From contig JBFJVB010000090.1 of NCBI GenBank assembly GCA_041624435.1, forward strand, positions 1 through 13,874: DNA of 13,874 nucleotides, given 5' to 3'. The position numbers and the translations under genes are program-made. Below the pieces are notes generated by a model. That model was not told where the DNA came from. It saw only the letters and a program-made list of their open reading frames with translations, and searched no databases. This document shows positions 7,629 to 13,874 of this stretch, piece by piece (within the stretch, counting starts at the first letter, position 1; every line of letters begins with the position of its first letter). This DNA comes from Oceanococcus sp041624435 (GTDB lineage Bacteria > Pseudomonadota > Gammaproteobacteria > Nevskiales > Oceanococcaceae).

Positions 7629-7642
7629 GCCTGCGCGCAGGC
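7629..7642. repeat. 14-bp perfect palindrome upstream of purD
   Basis: GCCTGCGCGCAGGC equals its own reverse complement. It lies 22 bp upstream of the purD ATG (10 bp upstream of the alternative GTG). It could be an operator, or a short hairpin with a CGCG loop in the purD leader. In GC-rich DNA it may also be chance. Confidence 0.35.
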
Positions 7643-7670
7643 ACGAACGACCGGATGAGGACCGAAAAGG

Positions 7671-7698
7671 CGCATACGATACCGAAACTGCCCGGCAA
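7671..7698 (-). promoter_or_regulatory. Candidate weak promoter of purD
   Basis: On the minus strand TTGCCG (7698-7693), a 16-bp spacer and TATGCG (7676-7671) form a weak sigma70-like pair in the gap before purD. If real, purD has its own promoter besides any read-through from acs. Nothing else stands out in 7643-7786. Confidence 0.2.
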
Positions 7699-7786
7699 AC
7701 ACGACGCCGCCCGCCACCCATGGACCGGATCGCGCCGGACTGCGCCGGGCGCCGCTGCGCGTGCACGCTGCGGCTGCCTTACGGCT

Positions 7787-8203
7787 TTACTGCGGAATGG
7801 TCAGATTCGCGGCGCAATGCCGGACCATTTTTCGCACCGCTTCATCCGCCTGCTGAAACCGCTTGTCATCCTGACCCGGCTCCCGGCACCAGATCGCTTT
7901 GGTGGTGGGAAACTTGCCTTCCGGATGCGCACGAAACAGCATCAGCAGGCTGGATGCCCCGGGACTTTGACTATGAAAACTGATCGCGATCTGTGATCCA
8001 TCCCGGGCGATATTGAAGTAGCGCAATTGGGGTTTGCCGCGCAGTTTTCCGCGCAGCGCCGCCGCCGCATCGAGCACGTCCTGCCAGGCCTGAGCCAGAT
8101 TCTGTTCGGCCTGAGCCTGCTGCCGCGCCCGCCCGTCGCGGTCGCTTTCGATCGCGCTGATCGTACTGTCAAGCAGATCAAGGACATCCTTTCCAGCAGC
8201 CAT
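7787..8203 (-). CDS. Uncharacterised 138-residue cytosolic protein
   Basis: I do not recognise this protein. It has no signal peptide and no membrane segment. Residues about 1-55 are rich in Ala, Gln, Asp and Glu and should form helix or coiled coil (for example ARQQAQAEQNLAQAWQDVLD). Residues about 58-105 look like a small beta-rich domain (LRYFNIARDGSQIAISFHSQ, then SLLMLFRAHPEGKFPTTKAI). The C-terminus is again helical with mixed charge and ends CAANLTIPQ. The ATG at 8203 has GGA 7 nt upstream. It starts 59 bp after the acs stop on the same strand and ends 180 bp before purD, so co-transcription with acs is likely. Its balanced composition and ribosome site favour it over a plus-strand frame that crosses its 3' half. 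Confidence 0.7.
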   Translation of the reverse strand: MAAGKDVLDLLDSTISAIESDRDGRARQQAQAEQNLAQAWQDVLDAAAALRGKLRGKPQLRYFNIARDGSQIAISFHSQSPGASSLLMLFRAHPEGKFPTTKAIWCREPGQDDKRFQQADEAVRKMVRHCAANLTIPQ

Positions 8204-8262
8204 GCAGTAATCCGAATGCGAAGCTCAGAAGACCAGTTTAACTCTTTATGCAACCCGATGGC

Positions 8263-10227
8263 TCAAGCATGACCCTGCAGCTGGGCGACGATCGCCGGGT
8301 TTTCCAGGGTCGAAATATCCTGGGTGATTTCCTCGCCTTTGGCGATCGCGCGCAACAGACGGCGCATGATCTTGCCGGAGCGGGTCTTGGGCAGATTGTC
8401 GGCGAAACGGATCTCGTCAGGCTTGGCGATCGCGCCGATTTGCTGCCCCACCCACTCGCGCAACTCCCCGCCCAGGCGCTGCGCCTCCTCGCCTTCAGGC
8501 CGCTCGCCGTAACAGATCACATAGGCGAAGATCGACTCGCCCTTGGTATCGTGCGGCCGCCCGACCACGGCTGCCTCGGCCACCCGCGGATGGGCGACCA
8601 GCGCGGATTCCACTTCCATGGTGCCCAGGCGATGTCCCGCCACATTGAGCACATCATCCACCCGCCCCATGATCCAGTAATAACCGTCGGCGTCGCGACG
8701 GGCGGAATCCCCGGCCACGTAGTAGCGATTATCGAACATACCCCAATAGGCATCCCGGTAGCGGGCATCGTCGCCCCAGACGGTGCGCAGCATGGAGGGC
8801 CAGGGCTTGGTTACTACCAGATAACCTCCGGCATCCCGATCCTCGATCAGATCGCCGGCTTCATTGACGATCGCGGCGGCGATCCCGGGCAAAGGCCGGG
8901 TGCATGAGCCGGGCTTGGTCGCGGTCACGCCCGGCACCGGCGAGAGCATGATCGCCCCGGTCTCGGTCTGCCACCAGGTGTCCACGATCGGGCAGCGTTC
9001 CTGGCCGATGATCTGGTGATACCACATCCAGGCTTCCGGATTGATCGGCTCGCCGACGCTGCCGAGCAGACGGATCTTGCTCAGATCATGCGCCTGGGGC
9101 CAGGAATCGCCCTGTTTCATCAGCGCCCGCAAAGCGGTGGGCGCGGTATAGAAAATGCTGACCCCATGGTCCTGGGCGATGCGCCAGAAGCGTCCCGCAT
9201 CGGGCACCATCGGCGCGCCCTCATAGATGACAATCGTGGTACCGACCGCCAGTGGCCCGTAGGCCACGTAGCTGTGACCGGTAATCCAGCCCACGTCCGC
9301 CGTGCACCAGAACACATCGCCTTCCTGCAGATCGAACACCCAGCGATTGGTCATGATGCCGTTGAGCAGGTAGCCCGCACTGGAATGCTGGATGCCCTTG
9401 GGCTTGCCGGTGGAACCCGAGGTGTAGAGCAGGAACAGCGGATGCTCGGCTTCCACCCACTCGGGCGTGCACTCCTCAGGCTGCCCGGCCACGGCGTCCT
9501 CCCACCAGATGTCCCGCCCGTCTTGCATCTTGACCGCATGCCCGCTGCGCTTGAGCACCACCACTTTTTCGATGCTGGCGCAGCCTTGAGCCAGCGCCTC
9601 ATCCGCCGCCTGTTTGAGCTCCACGATGCCGCCACCGCGGTGCCCGCCATCGGCGGTGACCAGAAAACGCGCCTGCGCCCCTTCAATCCGGTCTCGCAGC
9701 GAGGCCGCCGAAAACCCGCCGAACACCACCGAATGGATCGCCCCGATACGCGCGCAGGCCTGCATCGCAACCACGGCTTCCGCGACCATCGGCATGTAGA
9801 TCACCACCCGATCACCTTTGCGCGCCCCCAGTGCCTTCAAGGCATTGGCAAAACGGCAGACCTCGCCGTGCAGCTGACGATAGGTGAGATTGCGCGTATC
9901 CCCCGGTTCACCTTCGAAGCGGATCGCGATCTGCTCGCCGCGCGTATCCAGATGGCGGTCGATGCAGTTGTAGGAGACGTTCAGCTTGCCATCCGAAAAC
10001 CAGCGGTAGTGCGGCGCGTCCTGAGCTTCCAGACCCTTGGTGAAAGGCGTATGCCAGCTCAGGTTCTCGCGCGCAAGCTCGCACCAGAAACCTTCGTGGT
10101 CAGCCTCGGCACGGGCATACAGATCCGCCAGTTTATCCGCTGGCCATTGCGCGTTGCGGACAAATTCGGCCGGCGGCTCAAATTGCCGGTCTTCCTTTAA
10201 GATGGAGTCAATATCTTGCGCGCTCAT
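8263..10227 (-). CDS. acs: Acetyl-CoA synthetase (AMP-forming)
   Basis: This cytosolic enzyme makes acetyl-CoA from acetate, ATP and CoA through acetyl-AMP, the high-affinity route for acetate use. At 654 residues from ATG 10227 it is full length (E. coli Acs is 652). Visible motifs: the adenylate-forming A3 loop YTSGSTGKPKG (268-278); TWWQTETG (417-424), whose tryptophan limits the acyl pocket to acetate; GRVDDVLNVAGHRLGT (521-536), at the hinge and CoA side; and PKTRSGKIMRR (613-623), with catalytic Lys619, the lysine inactivated by acetylation in well-studied Acs. The tail DISTLENPAIVAQL is typical. The start was chosen because GAGAG ends 4 nt upstream; ATGs at 10242 and 10269 lack a ribosome site, and 10269 falls at the candidate promoter. 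Prpionyl-CoA synthetase is the main alternative, made less likely by the length and the tryptophan motif. Confidence 0.96.
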   Translation of the reverse strand: MSAQDIDSILKEDRQFEPPAEFVRNAQWPADKLADLYARAEADHEGFWCELARENLSWHTPFTKGLEAQDAPHYRWFSDGKLNVSYNCIDRHLDTRGEQIAIRFEGEPGDTRNLTYRQLHGEVCRFANALKALGARKGDRVVIYMPMVAEAVVAMQACARIGAIHSVVFGGFSAASLRDRIEGAQARFLVTADGGHRGGGIVELKQAADEALAQGCASIEKVVVLKRSGHAVKMQDGRDIWWEDAVAGQPEECTPEWVEAEHPLFLLYTSGSTGKPKGIQHSSAGYLLNGIMTNRWVFDLQEGDVFWCTADVGWITGHSYVAYGPLAVGTTIVIYEGAPMVPDAGRFWRIAQDHGVSIFYTAPTALRALMKQGDSWPQAHDLSKIRLLGSVGEPINPEAWMWYHQIIGQERCPIVDTWWQTETGAIMLSPVPGVTATKPGSCTRPLPGIAAAIVNEAGDLIEDRDAGGYLVVTKPWPSMLRTVWGDDARYRDAYWGMFDNRYYVAGDSARRDADGYYWIMGRVDDVLNVAGHRLGTMEVESALVAHPRVAEAAVVGRPHDTKGESIFAYVICYGERPEGEEAQRLGGELREWVGQQIGAIAKPDEIRFADNLPKTRSGKIMRRLLRAIAKGEEITQDISTLENPAIVAQLQGHA

Positions 10228-10231
10228 CCTG

Positions 10232-10236
10232 CTCTC
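10232..10236 (-). promoter_or_regulatory. Ribosome binding site fixing the acs start
   Basis: On the minus strand the bases before ATG 10227 read GCGAGAGCAGG, giving a purine-rich GAGAG at a workable distance. The upstream in-frame ATG at 10242 overlaps this site and has no comparable element of its own. Confidence 0.45.
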
Positions 10237-10241
10237 GCTCA

Positions 10242-10270
10242 TTGTCAGATCGGACGGGAAAGCATACATC
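10242..10270 (+). promoter_or_regulatory. Candidate sigma70 promoter of the NUDIX gene
   Basis: TTGTCA (10242-10247; 5 of 6 consensus bases), a 17-bp spacer and TACATC (10265-10270; 3 of 6) lie before the NUDIX gene. A transcript from about 10277 would have a leader of about 26 nt to ATG 10303, which argues against the in-frame ATG at 10216 inside acs. Confidence 0.38.
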
Positions 10271-10288
10271 CCACATCGACCGACTCAA
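10261..10288 (-). promoter_or_regulatory. Candidate sigma70 promoter of acs
   Basis: On the minus strand TTGAGT (10288-10283), a 16-bp spacer and TATGCT (10266-10261) match the consensus at 4 of 6 positions each. Transcription would start near 10254 and give a leader of about 26 nt to ATG 10227. It overlaps the candidate NUDIX promoter on the other strand. Confidence 0.35.
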
Positions 10289-10302
10289 ACCACAAACGGC
10301 CC

Positions 10303-10830
10303 ATGCCCAAGCAAAACCCAGCCAACACGCTCCATCGCGGTGAATTCCTGGCCTTGCAGCGCAGCGCGCACTGGGAGTTTGTCAGCCGCACCCGCTCCAA
10401 CGGCGGGGCGGCCTTTCTGATCGCGACCACCGCGGCGAATGAACTGGTACTGGTGGAGCAATTCCGTATTCCGGTGGGACGGGCGGTCATCGAATTGCCG
10501 GCCGGCATCATGGGCGATGTGTTTCCGGACGAGTCCGCGGAAGCGGCCGCCGCGCGCGAGCTCGAAGAAGAAACCGGCTTTCGCGCCAGCCAGATCAGCC
10601 GCATCAGCGATGCGCCCACGGCCGCCGGGCTGACCAGCGAGTGGGCGTATTACCTGCGCATGACAGGACTCACCCGGGTCCATGCCGGCGGCGGCATCGG
10701 CGATGAGGACATCACCACCCACTGCGTGGCCCTGGAGACCCTGCCCCAATGGCTTGAGGCCCAGCGCACCCGTGGCCTGGCGGTGGACACCCGGATCTAC
10801 GCGGCGCTGTACTGGTTGTCCAGGGAATAG
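10303..10830 (+). CDS. NUDIX hydrolase, ADP-ribose pyrophosphatase-like
   Basis: This is a 175-residue cytosolic NUDIX hydrolase. The NUDIX box is perfect: GDVFPDE, seven residues, then RELEEETGF (residues 71-93, fitting GX5EX7REUXEEXGU), so the metal-binding glutamates are present. The preceding strand VEQFRIPVGRAVIELPAG (51-68) is typical of ADP-ribose/nucleoside-diphosphate-sugar pyrophosphatases, which split such compounds to AMP and a sugar phosphate. A downstream proline (Pro105, in DAPTAAGLTSE) lies roughly where family members carry specificity residues. The exact substrate cannot be read from the sequence. ATG 10303 was preferred over an in-frame ATG at 10216, which lies inside the divergent acs gene and upstream of the candidate promoter. 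The ribosome site is weak. The cotransporter gene starts 14 bp after the stop, suggesting an operon. Confidence 0.9.
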   Translation: MPKQNPANTLHRGEFLALQRSAHWEFVSRTRSNGGAAFLIATTAANELVLVEQFRIPVGRAVIELPAGIMGDVFPDESAEAAAARELEEETGFRASQISRISDAPTAAGLTSEWAYYLRMTGLTRVHAGGGIGDEDITTHCVALETLPQWLEAQRTRGLAVDTRIYAALYWLSRE

Positions 10831-10844
10831 GCGCTGGCACGATC

Positions 10845-12485
10845 ATGAGCCTGTACAGCACGCTTTCGAGCATTCTGGGCGGCATTGGTCTGTTCCTGCT
10901 CGGCATGGCCCTGATGACCGACGGCCTGAAAGCGCTGGCCGGTGCGAGTCTGCGCGATCATCTGATCCGGCTGACGCGACGGCCCCGTGACGCGGTTCTC
11001 GGCGGCGCCGCAATCACCGCCCTGGTCCAGTCCTCCAGTGCGACCACCCTGGCCACGATCGGCTTTGTCAGCGCCGGCCTCCTGCCGTTTCACACCGCGA
11101 TTGGCGTCGTGGTCGGGGCCAATATCGGCACCACCAGCACCGGCTGGCTGGTCGCGGTATTCGGACTCAAATTCAGCATCGCCAAGCTGGCCATGCCCCT
11201 GGTCGGCGCCGGCGCCCTGCTGCGGATCGTCGGCAGGGACCGCCTTGCTCACGCCGGTTCCAGTGCCGCCGGCTTCGGCATGATCTTCATCGGCATCGAG
11301 TTTCTGCAGCAGGGCATGGCGGGCCTGTCGGCCTTCGTTGACCCGGCCAGCTACGCCGTGGGTGGTTTTGGCGGCCGCCTGCTACTGGTCGGCATCGGCA
11401 TGCTGATGACGGTAATCATGCAATCGTCCAGCGCCGCGGTCGCCACCACGCTGACGGCGCTTTCCGGCGGCGCTCTGAACCTGGAGCAGGCCGCAGCCCT
11501 GGTGATCGGGCAGAATTTTGGCACCACGGTCACCGCCGTCATCGGCTCCATCGGCGCCACCATCCCGGCCCAGCGCACCGCCGCGATCCATGTGCTGTTC
11601 AACCTGCTGACCGGGATCGTCGCGGTCGCGATTCTGCCGTTGTTCACCGGCCTGGTGGCTCGGCTGGTCGATCTGTTTGCACCGAATGACCCGGCCCTGA
11701 CCATCGCCGCGTTTCACACCGCCTTCAATTTGCTCGGCGCGGCCCTGTTTCTGCCGCTGTCCCGGCGCATGGCCCATCTGGTCCAGCGGCTGTTGCGCGA
11801 GCGGGACATCGGCATCACCCGGCATCTGCACCGCAGTGTCAGTGGGGTACCGGCCCTGGCCACCAAGGCCGGTCATCAGGCCCTGTGCGAATGCATGGGC
11901 CGCCTGATCTGGCAGCTCAGCGGCCGGCTCGGTGCGCAACCGGCGGGCAGCCCGCAAAACCTGGAAGAAGTCCGCCTGGCCTTGCCCCGGATCAACCTGT
12001 TCCTGGCCAGCATGCCAGCGCAAGCCAGCAGCGCGGCAACCCGCCGCCGACAGATCGATCTGATGCGCAGTGTTGACCACCTCACCGAAGTGACGGAACT
12101 GCTCGCGCAAGACACCGATCCCAGCCAGGTCCGGCATGAGGGGCTGGCCGCGCTCGTCGAACACAGCCGCAAGGTGCTGGAGTCGGTCAGGCGCAGCTTG
12201 CGCGAAACCGGACACGCCCGTCCCGGTCAGCTGCGCCGGCTCAAGCGCTCGATTGCCAAGAGCCGCTATCAGCAACAGGCCCTGCTGGATGCCCATACAC
12301 CGGACCTGCCCTTGCTCACCCAGCTGCTGCAGATGCAGCACTGGATTGAGCAACTGGTCTACCACCTGTGGCGCGCGCTACGCCATCTGGAAGCGGCCGC
12401 GGAGGACGCGGTCAGGCCGGACTCGGCCAAGCCGGCGGACAAGGAACCCGCGGGCGCAGCTGAATCTCCCCCCAAAGCCGCGTAA
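10845..12485 (+). CDS. Na+/phosphate cotransporter family protein (NptA-like) with PhoU-like tail
   Basis: This 546-residue inner-membrane protein belongs to the Na+/Pi cotransporter (PNaS, SLC34-like) family, which couples phosphate movement to Na+. Two inverted Na/Pi repeats are visible: QSSSATTLATIGFVSAG (62-78) with GANIGTTSTGW (91-101), then QSSSAAVATTLTALSGG (193-209) with GQNFGTTVTAVIGS (222-235). QSSS is the family signature and substrate-site motif. Membrane segments run to about residue 308. The remaining 240 or so residues are soluble, helical and charged, like the PhoU-like regulatory region common in bacterial members. The last 30 or so residues are a low-complexity Ala/Pro/Lys/Asp/Glu tail. 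The start MSLYSTLSSILGGIGLFLLGM fits the family. It follows the NUDIX gene by 14 bp and precedes thiC by 32 bp. Import or export cannot be told from sequence. Confidence 0.92.
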   Translation: MSLYSTLSSILGGIGLFLLGMALMTDGLKALAGASLRDHLIRLTRRPRDAVLGGAAITALVQSSSATTLATIGFVSAGLLPFHTAIGVVVGANIGTTSTGWLVAVFGLKFSIAKLAMPLVGAGALLRIVGRDRLAHAGSSAAGFGMIFIGIEFLQQGMAGLSAFVDPASYAVGGFGGRLLLVGIGMLMTVIMQSSSAAVATTLTALSGGALNLEQAAALVIGQNFGTTVTAVIGSIGATIPAQRTAAIHVLFNLLTGIVAVAILPLFTGLVARLVDLFAPNDPALTIAAFHTAFNLLGAALFLPLSRRMAHLVQRLLRERDIGITRHLHRSVSGVPALATKAGHQALCECMGRLIWQLSGRLGAQPAGSPQNLEEVRLALPRINLFLASMPAQASSAATRRRQIDLMRSVDHLTEVTELLAQDTDPSQVRHEGLAALVEHSRKVLESVRRSLRETGHARPGQLRRLKRSIAKSRYQQQALLDAHTPDLPLLTQLLQMQHWIEQLVYHLWRALRHLEAAAEDAVRPDSAKPADKEPAGAAESPPKAA

Positions 12486-12517
12486 GCTTAGGCTCTTTGC
12501 TCTCCATACGGCTGCCC

Positions 12518-13874
12518 ATGAGCGCTATCGCCAAAGACATCATTGACAAGACCCAGACCTTGCGCACCGAAATCTGTGCGCCCTTTCCGGGAGCCCGAAA
12601 AATCCATGTCCAAGGATCGCGCCCGGACCTGCGCGTGCCAATGCGCGAGATCAGCCTGCAGTCAACGCGCTCGAGCCAGGGCCTGGAACTGAACCCGGCC
12701 GTCACCGTCTATGACACCTCCGGCCCGTATCAGGACCCCCAGGCCGATATCGACCTGCTCAAAGGCATGCCCGCCCTGCGCGCGCCCTGGATCGAAGAAC
12801 GTGGCGACACCGAGCAACTGGCCGGACCCAGCTCGGCTTTCGGTGCCCAGCGCGAAGCCGACCCGCTGCTCAGCAGCCAGCGCTTCGGACATATCCGCCT
12901 GCCCCGCAAAGCCCGGGCCGGCGCCAATGTGACGCAAATGCATTACGCGCGTCAGGGCCTGATCACGCCGGAAATGGAGTTCGTCGCGATCCGCGAAAAC
13001 TGCCGCCTGCAGGAACTCAAAGCCAGCTATGAAGCCGCCGGCTACCTGAAAAACCGGCATCGCGGTCAGGGCTTTGGCGCCCGGCTTCCCGAGGAAGTCA
13101 CCGCGGAATTCGTCCGCAGCGAAATTGCTGCCGGCCGTGCCATCATTCCGAACAACATCAATCACCCCGAATCCGAACCGATGATCATCGGGCGCAATTT
13201 CCGGGTCAAGATCAATGCCAACATCGGCAATTCCGCGGTCAGTTCATCGATTGCCGAGGAAGTGGAAAAAATGGTCTGGGCCACCCGCTGGGGCGCCGAT
13301 ACCATCATGGACCTGTCCACCGGCAAGAACATCCACGAAACTCGCGAGTGGATCCTGCGCAATTCGCCGGTTCCGATCGGCACGGTGCCGATCTACCAGG
13401 CTCTGGAAAAAGTCGACGGCAAGGCCGAGGAGCTGACCTGGGAAATGTTTCGCGACACCCTGATCGAACAGGCGGAACAGGGCGTGGATTACTTCACCAT
13501 CCACGCCGGCGTACGCCTGCAATATGTACCGCTCACCGCTGACCGCCTCACCGGCATCGTCTCGCGGGGCGGATCGATCCTGGCCAAGTGGTGCCTGACC
13601 CATCACCGCGAGAATTTCCTCTACACCCACTTCCGCGAGATCTGCGAGATCATGGCGGCCTACGACGTCAGCTTCTCGCTGGGCGACGGGTTGCGCCCGG
13701 GTTCGATCGCCGACGCCAACGACCGCGCACAGTTCGCCGAGCTGGAGACCCTGGGTGAGCTGACCGAGGTGGCCTGGGAGACCGACTGCCAGGTGATGAT
13801 CGAGGGGCCGGGACACGTTCCGATGCATCAGATCCGCGAGAACATGGACAAGCAGCTCGAGATCTGCCACCAGG
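12518..13874 (+). CDS. thiC: Phosphomethylpyrimidine synthase ThiC (3' partial)
   Basis: ThiC is the radical-SAM enzyme that rearranges the purine intermediate AIR into HMP phosphate, the pyrimidine half of thiamine. The frame is open from ATG 12518 to the window end: 452 residues of a protein usually about 620-640 long. Conserved blocks: NNINHPE (212-218), NANIGNSA (233-240), DLSTG (265-269), GTVPIYQALEK (288-298), TIHAGV (327-332), SRGGS (349-353), SLGDGLRPGS (387-396) and EGPGHVPM (429-436). The C-terminal CX2CX4C motif that binds the 4Fe-4S cluster should lie off the right edge. The N-terminal ThiC-associated domain (about 15-90) is present. No Shine-Dalgarno is evident; TTG 12497 is a poor alternative start. 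Only 32 bp separates it from the cotransporter gene, so there is no room for the usual TPP riboswitch. Confidence 0.96.
   Translation, partial: MSAIAKDIIDKTQTLRTEICAPFPGARKIHVQGSRPDLRVPMREISLQSTRSSQGLELNPAVTVYDTSGPYQDPQADIDLLKGMPALRAPWIEERGDTEQLAGPSSAFGAQREADPLLSSQRFGHIRLPRKARAGANVTQMHYARQGLITPEMEFVAIRENCRLQELKASYEAAGYLKNRHRGQGFGARLPEEVTAEFVRSEIAAGRAIIPNNINHPESEPMIIGRNFRVKINANIGNSAVSSSIAEEVEKMVWATRWGADTIMDLSTGKNIHETREWILRNSPVPIGTVPIYQALEKVDGKAEELTWEMFRDTLIEQAEQGVDYFTIHAGVRLQYVPLTADRLTGIVSRGGSILAKWCLTHHRENFLYTHFREICEIMAAYDVSFSLGDGLRPGSIADANDRAQFAELETLGELTEVAWETDCQVMIEGPGHVPMHQIRENMDKQLEICHQ

Noticed and set aside
7061..7996. A 311-codon plus-strand open frame across the purD 5' region and the small unknown gene
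   Set aside because: It overlaps the conserved purD start and has a shadow-type composition without domains; the minus-strand frames explain the region better.
9016..10200. A 394-codon plus-strand open frame opposite acs
   Set aside because: It lies wholly inside the well-conserved acs gene, with no ribosome site or recognisable motif.
11382..12365. A 327-codon minus-strand open frame opposite the Na+/phosphate cotransporter gene
   Set aside because: Gln/Arg/Gly-rich translation mirroring a clear transporter gene; no sign of its own expression signals.

Overview
The window is chromosomal DNA from a GC-rich Gram-negative bacterium. A gammaproteobacterium is most likely, possibly of the Xanthomonadales/Lysobacterales type. 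This is inferred from the proteobacterial gene set (acs, purD, mgtE, thiC), an outer-membrane-type lipoprotein, and an array of REP elements with a GTAGGAGC head and GCGAA tail, a kind familiar from Pseudomonas, Stenotrophomonas and their relatives. I cannot name the genus. I see no tRNA, rRNA, insertion sequence, CRISPR array or phage gene.

Layout. (1) 1-1885 (+): an OPT-family transporter whose first few dozen residues lie off the left edge. (2) 1893-2243: a REP array of three 109-bp tandem units plus the first part of a fourth, filling the gap between two convergent genes. (3) 2274-4667 (-): a lipoprotein with five PKD-like repeats and a cysteine-rich C-terminus, the least conventional gene here. 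(4) 4960-6291 (+): the magnesium transporter mgtE, divergent from the lipoprotein gene and convergent with purD. (5) 10227-6323 (-): a co-directional run of acs, a small uncharacterised gene and purD. (6) 10303 to the right edge (+): a co-directional run of a NUDIX hydrolase gene, a Na+/phosphate cotransporter gene and thiC, which is cut off by the window end.

How the genes relate. Most are housekeeping genes: acetate activation (Acs), the second step of purine synthesis (PurD), the pyrimidine branch of thiamine synthesis (ThiC), Mg2+ uptake, phosphate transport and nucleotide-sugar hydrolysis. AIR, the substrate of ThiC, is a purine-pathway intermediate made downstream of the PurD step, so the two genes are biochemically linked although they are divergent and about 5 kb apart. 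The acs and NUDIX genes are divergent, with only 75 bp between their chosen starts. Two candidate promoters pointing opposite ways overlap there.

The items most worth a second look are the REP array (two stem classes with a shared head and tail, and a 218-bp higher-order period), the PKD lipoprotein with its 11-cysteine tail, the lack of room for a TPP riboswitch in front of thiC, and the unrecognised gene between acs and purD. I found no convincing evidence of a new multi-gene system; this is largely ordinary core genome.
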